A stretch of 5,017 nucleotides of DNA, taken from contig WTAG01000436.1 in assembly GCA_013139755.1 (NCBI GenBank), positions 1 to 5,017 of the forward strand, given 5' to 3'. Below the pieces are notes generated by a model. It was given only the letters and a program-made list of their open reading frames with translations. It was not told where the DNA came from and made no database searches. Of this stretch, positions 2,926-5,017 are shown in pieces. Within the stretch, counting starts at the first letter, position 1; the number at the start of each line of letters is the position of its first letter. The position numbers and the translations under genes were made by a program. Source of the stretch: Methylomarinum sp. (lineage in GTDB: Bacteria; Pseudomonadota; Gammaproteobacteria; Methylococcales; Methylomonadaceae).

Positions 2926-5017
2926 ATGAAAAGATCTAAAGTTATACTGTTGTTGGTCATCGTGGCAGTGATAGCCGCTTTTTTTGTCTTTGATCTTCAT
3001 CAATACCTGTCTTTAGAGACATTGAAGGCTCAACAAGCAACAATTGAGTCTTATCGTAGCGATCACTCTGTATTGGCGGTTGTTATTTACATGCTGGTTT
3101 ATGTTTCTGTCACGGGTTTATCGTTGCCTGGTGCAACGATATTAACTTTAGCGGGCGGTGCGATATTTGGTGTGTTATGGGGGACGGTGATTATCTCCTT
3201 TGCTTCAACGATAGGTGCAACATTGGCTTTTCTTGCGGCACGGTTTTTATTCCGCGATGTTGTTAATTCACGTTTTGGTACACGACTAAAAGTCATAAAT
3301 GAAGAGGTTGATCGTGATGGGGCTTTTTACTTGTTTACTTTGCGCCTAGTGCCGATTTTCCCTTTTTTTATGATTAACTTAACCATGGGGTTAACGGCAC
3401 TCAGAGTCTGGACATTCTTTTGGGTCAGTCAGATTGGTATGCTGGCAGGTACTATTGTTTATGTTAATGCAGGAACTCAGCTAGCAAAAATAGAGTCACT
3501 ATCAGGTATTTTATCGCCTGCCTTATTGGGATCATTTGTGTTATTAGGCATTTTTCCATTATTTGCTAAAAAAATCATCGAAACTATGAAAAAAGTACAA
3601 GTTTATAAACAATGGAAAAAACCGAAACAGTTTGATAATAACCTGATTGTGATAGGCGGTGGTTCTGGTGGGTTGGTCACCTCTTATATCGCCGCAGCGG
3701 TTAAAGCCAAAGTCACCTTAATTGAAAAACATAAAATGGGTGGTGATTGTCTAAATACGGGATGTGTACCTTCAAAAGCATTGATTCGTTCTGCGAAACA
3801 TTTATCGCATATAAAACGCTCAGAAGAATTTGGTATTAAACAACCCAGTGTGTCGTTTGATTTTGCTGATGTGATGGAGCGCGTGCAAAATGTGATCAAA
3901 ACAGTAGAGCCTCATGACTCGGTTGAACGTTATACCGAGCTAGGTGTTGATATTGTTGAAGGTGAAGCCAAAATCATTTCCCCGTGGGAAGTACAGGTAA
4001 CAACAGCTGAAGGTGTTAAAACCCTAACCACACGTTCGATTGTGATTGCGGCTGGCGCACGTCCTTTTGTACCGCCTATACCAGGTCTTGATCAAGTTGA
4101 TCCGCTTACCTCTGATAATGTATGGAACCTTAGAGAATTACCTAAACGTTTGCTAGTGTTGGGTGGTGGTCCTATCGGTTGCGAGCTAACGCAAAGCTTT
4201 GCTCGATTAGGCAGCCAGGTAACACAAGTTGAAATGCTTCCACGCATCATGATTCGTGAAGATCCAGACGTATCGGAAGCCGTAATGGCTCGGTTTAAAG
4301 ATGAAGGTGTCGATATAAGGGTAGGCCACACGGCTAAGGAATTTATCATCGAAAATGGTGAGAAAATAATGATTGCCGAACATGAGGGGCAGTCAGTCAA
4401 AATTCCTTTTGATCAAGTGCTAGTAGCCATAGGCAGAGCAGCCAATATCAATGATTATGGTGTTGAAGAGTTGGGAATTACCTTATCACCAAGAAAAACC
4501 ATAGCAATCAACGACTTTCAAGAAACCAATTACCCCAATATTTATGCCTGTGGTGATGTTGCAGGGCCATATCAATTTACGCATACCGCAGCGCATCAAG
4601 CTTGGTATGCTGCTGTTAATGCTTTGTTCGGTCAGTTTAAGCGATTCCGTACCGACTATTCAGTGATTCCATGGTCAACTTTTACTGATCCCGAAGTGGC
4701 AAGAGTCGGCTTAAATGAACAAGATGCTAAAGAACAAAACATAGCTTATGAAGTGGTTACTTATGGTATTGATGATCTCGATCGCGCAATTGCAGATAGT
4801 GAAGCGCATGGCTTTGTAAAAGTATTGACTCAACCAGGTAAGGATAAAATTTTGGGTGTCACTATTGTTGGTGAACACGCAGGGGACTTAATCGCTGAGT
4901 TTGTTTTGGCGATGAAACATGGTCTCGGTTTAAACAAGATTCTAGGTACTATCCATATTTATCCAACCATGGCTGAGGCCAATAAATATGTCACGGGTGT
5001 TTGGACAAAGAAACATG
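2926..5017 (+). CDS. Fused TVP38/TMEM64 (VTT) membrane domain and mercuric-reductase-like FAD oxidoreductase, 3' end cut by window
   Basis: Frame 1 stays open for 697 codons to the window edge. Residues 1-222 form the membrane part: a first helix (5-23), a re-entrant-like LSLPGATILTLAGGAIFG (65-82), and R140-L-V-P-I-F-P with N151 and G155, the SNARE-associated/VTT (DedA-like) core. A basic linker (214-237) leads to a pyridine-nucleotide disulfide oxidoreductase. It shows FAD-binding IGGGSGG (243-249), redox pair GGDC275LNTGC280VPSK, NAD(P)-binding LGGGPIGCE (412-420), second FAD motif YACGDVAG (540-547) and the dimerisation domain from about 570. Near the end, H677-I-Y679-P-T-M-A-E684 has Tyr where lipoamide dehydrogenase and glutathione reductase have the catalytic His. 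No N-terminal heavy-metal-binding domain is present, so mercury reduction should not be assumed. A membrane-tethered dithiol reductase is a fair inference; its substrate is unknown. Only the last few residues, perhaps 10-25, should be missing. It is the third gene of the TetR-controlled operon. Confidence 0.92.
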   Translation, partial: MKRSKVILLLVIVAVIAAFFVFDLHQYLSLETLKAQQATIESYRSDHSVLAVVIYMLVYVSVTGLSLPGATILTLAGGAIFGVLWGTVIISFASTIGATLAFLAARFLFRDVVNSRFGTRLKVINEEVDRDGAFYLFTLRLVPIFPFFMINLTMGLTALRVWTFFWVSQIGMLAGTIVYVNAGTQLAKIESLSGILSPALLGSFVLLGIFPLFAKKIIETMKKVQVYKQWKKPKQFDNNLIVIGGGSGGLVTSYIAAAVKAKVTLIEKHKMGGDCLNTGCVPSKALIRSAKHLSHIKRSEEFGIKQPSVSFDFADVMERVQNVIKTVEPHDSVERYTELGVDIVEGEAKIISPWEVQVTTAEGVKTLTTRSIVIAAGARPFVPPIPGLDQVDPLTSDNVWNLRELPKRLLVLGGGPIGCELTQSFARLGSQVTQVEMLPRIMIREDPDVSEAVMARFKDEGVDIRVGHTAKEFIIENGEKIMIAEHEGQSVKIPFDQVLVAIGRAANINDYGVEELGITLSPRKTIAINDFQETNYPNIYACGDVAGPYQFTHTAAHQAWYAAVNALFGQFKRFRTDYSVIPWSTFTDPEVARVGLNEQDAKEQNIAYEVVTYGIDDLDRAIADSEAHGFVKVLTQPGKDKILGVTIVGEHAGDLIAEFVLAMKHGLGLNKILGTIHIYPTMAEANKYVTGVWTKKH

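Noticed and set aside
2769..2960. 63-codon minus-strand open frame
   Set aside because: It overlaps the DoxX-like gene end and the start of the fused gene; no ribosome site or homology.
3099..4400. Minus-strand open frames at 3099-3296, 3684-3899 and 4092-4400
   Set aside because: They are antisense shadows of the fused VTT-flavoprotein gene, whose motifs are continuous on the plus strand.
2926..5017. Naming the flavoprotein merA
   Set aside because: There is no N-terminal heavy-metal domain, it carries a VTT membrane fusion, no mer genes are adjacent, and the C-terminus is outside the window.

Overview
This is an AT-rich window with compact bacterial genes and clear Shine-Dalgarno sites. 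Its gene families, and the palindromes built on ATACCAATCCCAATAA and CGTCATTCC, suggest a gammaproteobacterium. An aerobic methanotroph-like lineage (Methylococcales) is my best guess, from remembered resemblance only; no taxonomic marker gene is present.

Layout. Positions 1-201 hold the 3' end of a HIT-family protein gene. Positions 202-725 have no credible gene. Most of that stretch is a nested cluster of inverted repeats: two adjoining units bounded by the same 18-bp termini, a palindrome where they meet, a double-hairpin CGTCATTCC element, and two opposed copies of a 51-bp sequence. Next come two minus-strand genes, a small predicted secreted protein (726-1259) and a TetR-family repressor (1284-1877), 24 bp apart and probably co-transcribed. 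A 131-bp divergent promoter region (1878-2008) carries two palindromes of the same design, very likely the repressor's operators. To the right, on the plus strand, are an SRPBCC-fold protein (2009-2431), a four-helix DoxX-like membrane protein (2435-2839), and a long fused gene (2926 to the window end). The fused protein joins a TVP38/TMEM64 (SNARE-associated, VTT) membrane domain to a complete-looking FAD/NAD(P) disulfide oxidoreductase of the mercuric-reductase-like group.

How they may work together. The arrangement reads as a repressor-controlled operon: TetR represses itself with its secreted partner, and also the divergent SRPBCC, DoxX-like and VTT-flavoprotein genes. The inducer is unknown. 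A hydrophobic or electrophilic small molecule, or a redox signal, would fit the TetR type, the SRPBCC ligand-binding fold and the dithiol flavoenzyme. This is inference from context. The most interesting items are the fused membrane-flavoprotein under a readable operator pair, and the nested repeat cluster.
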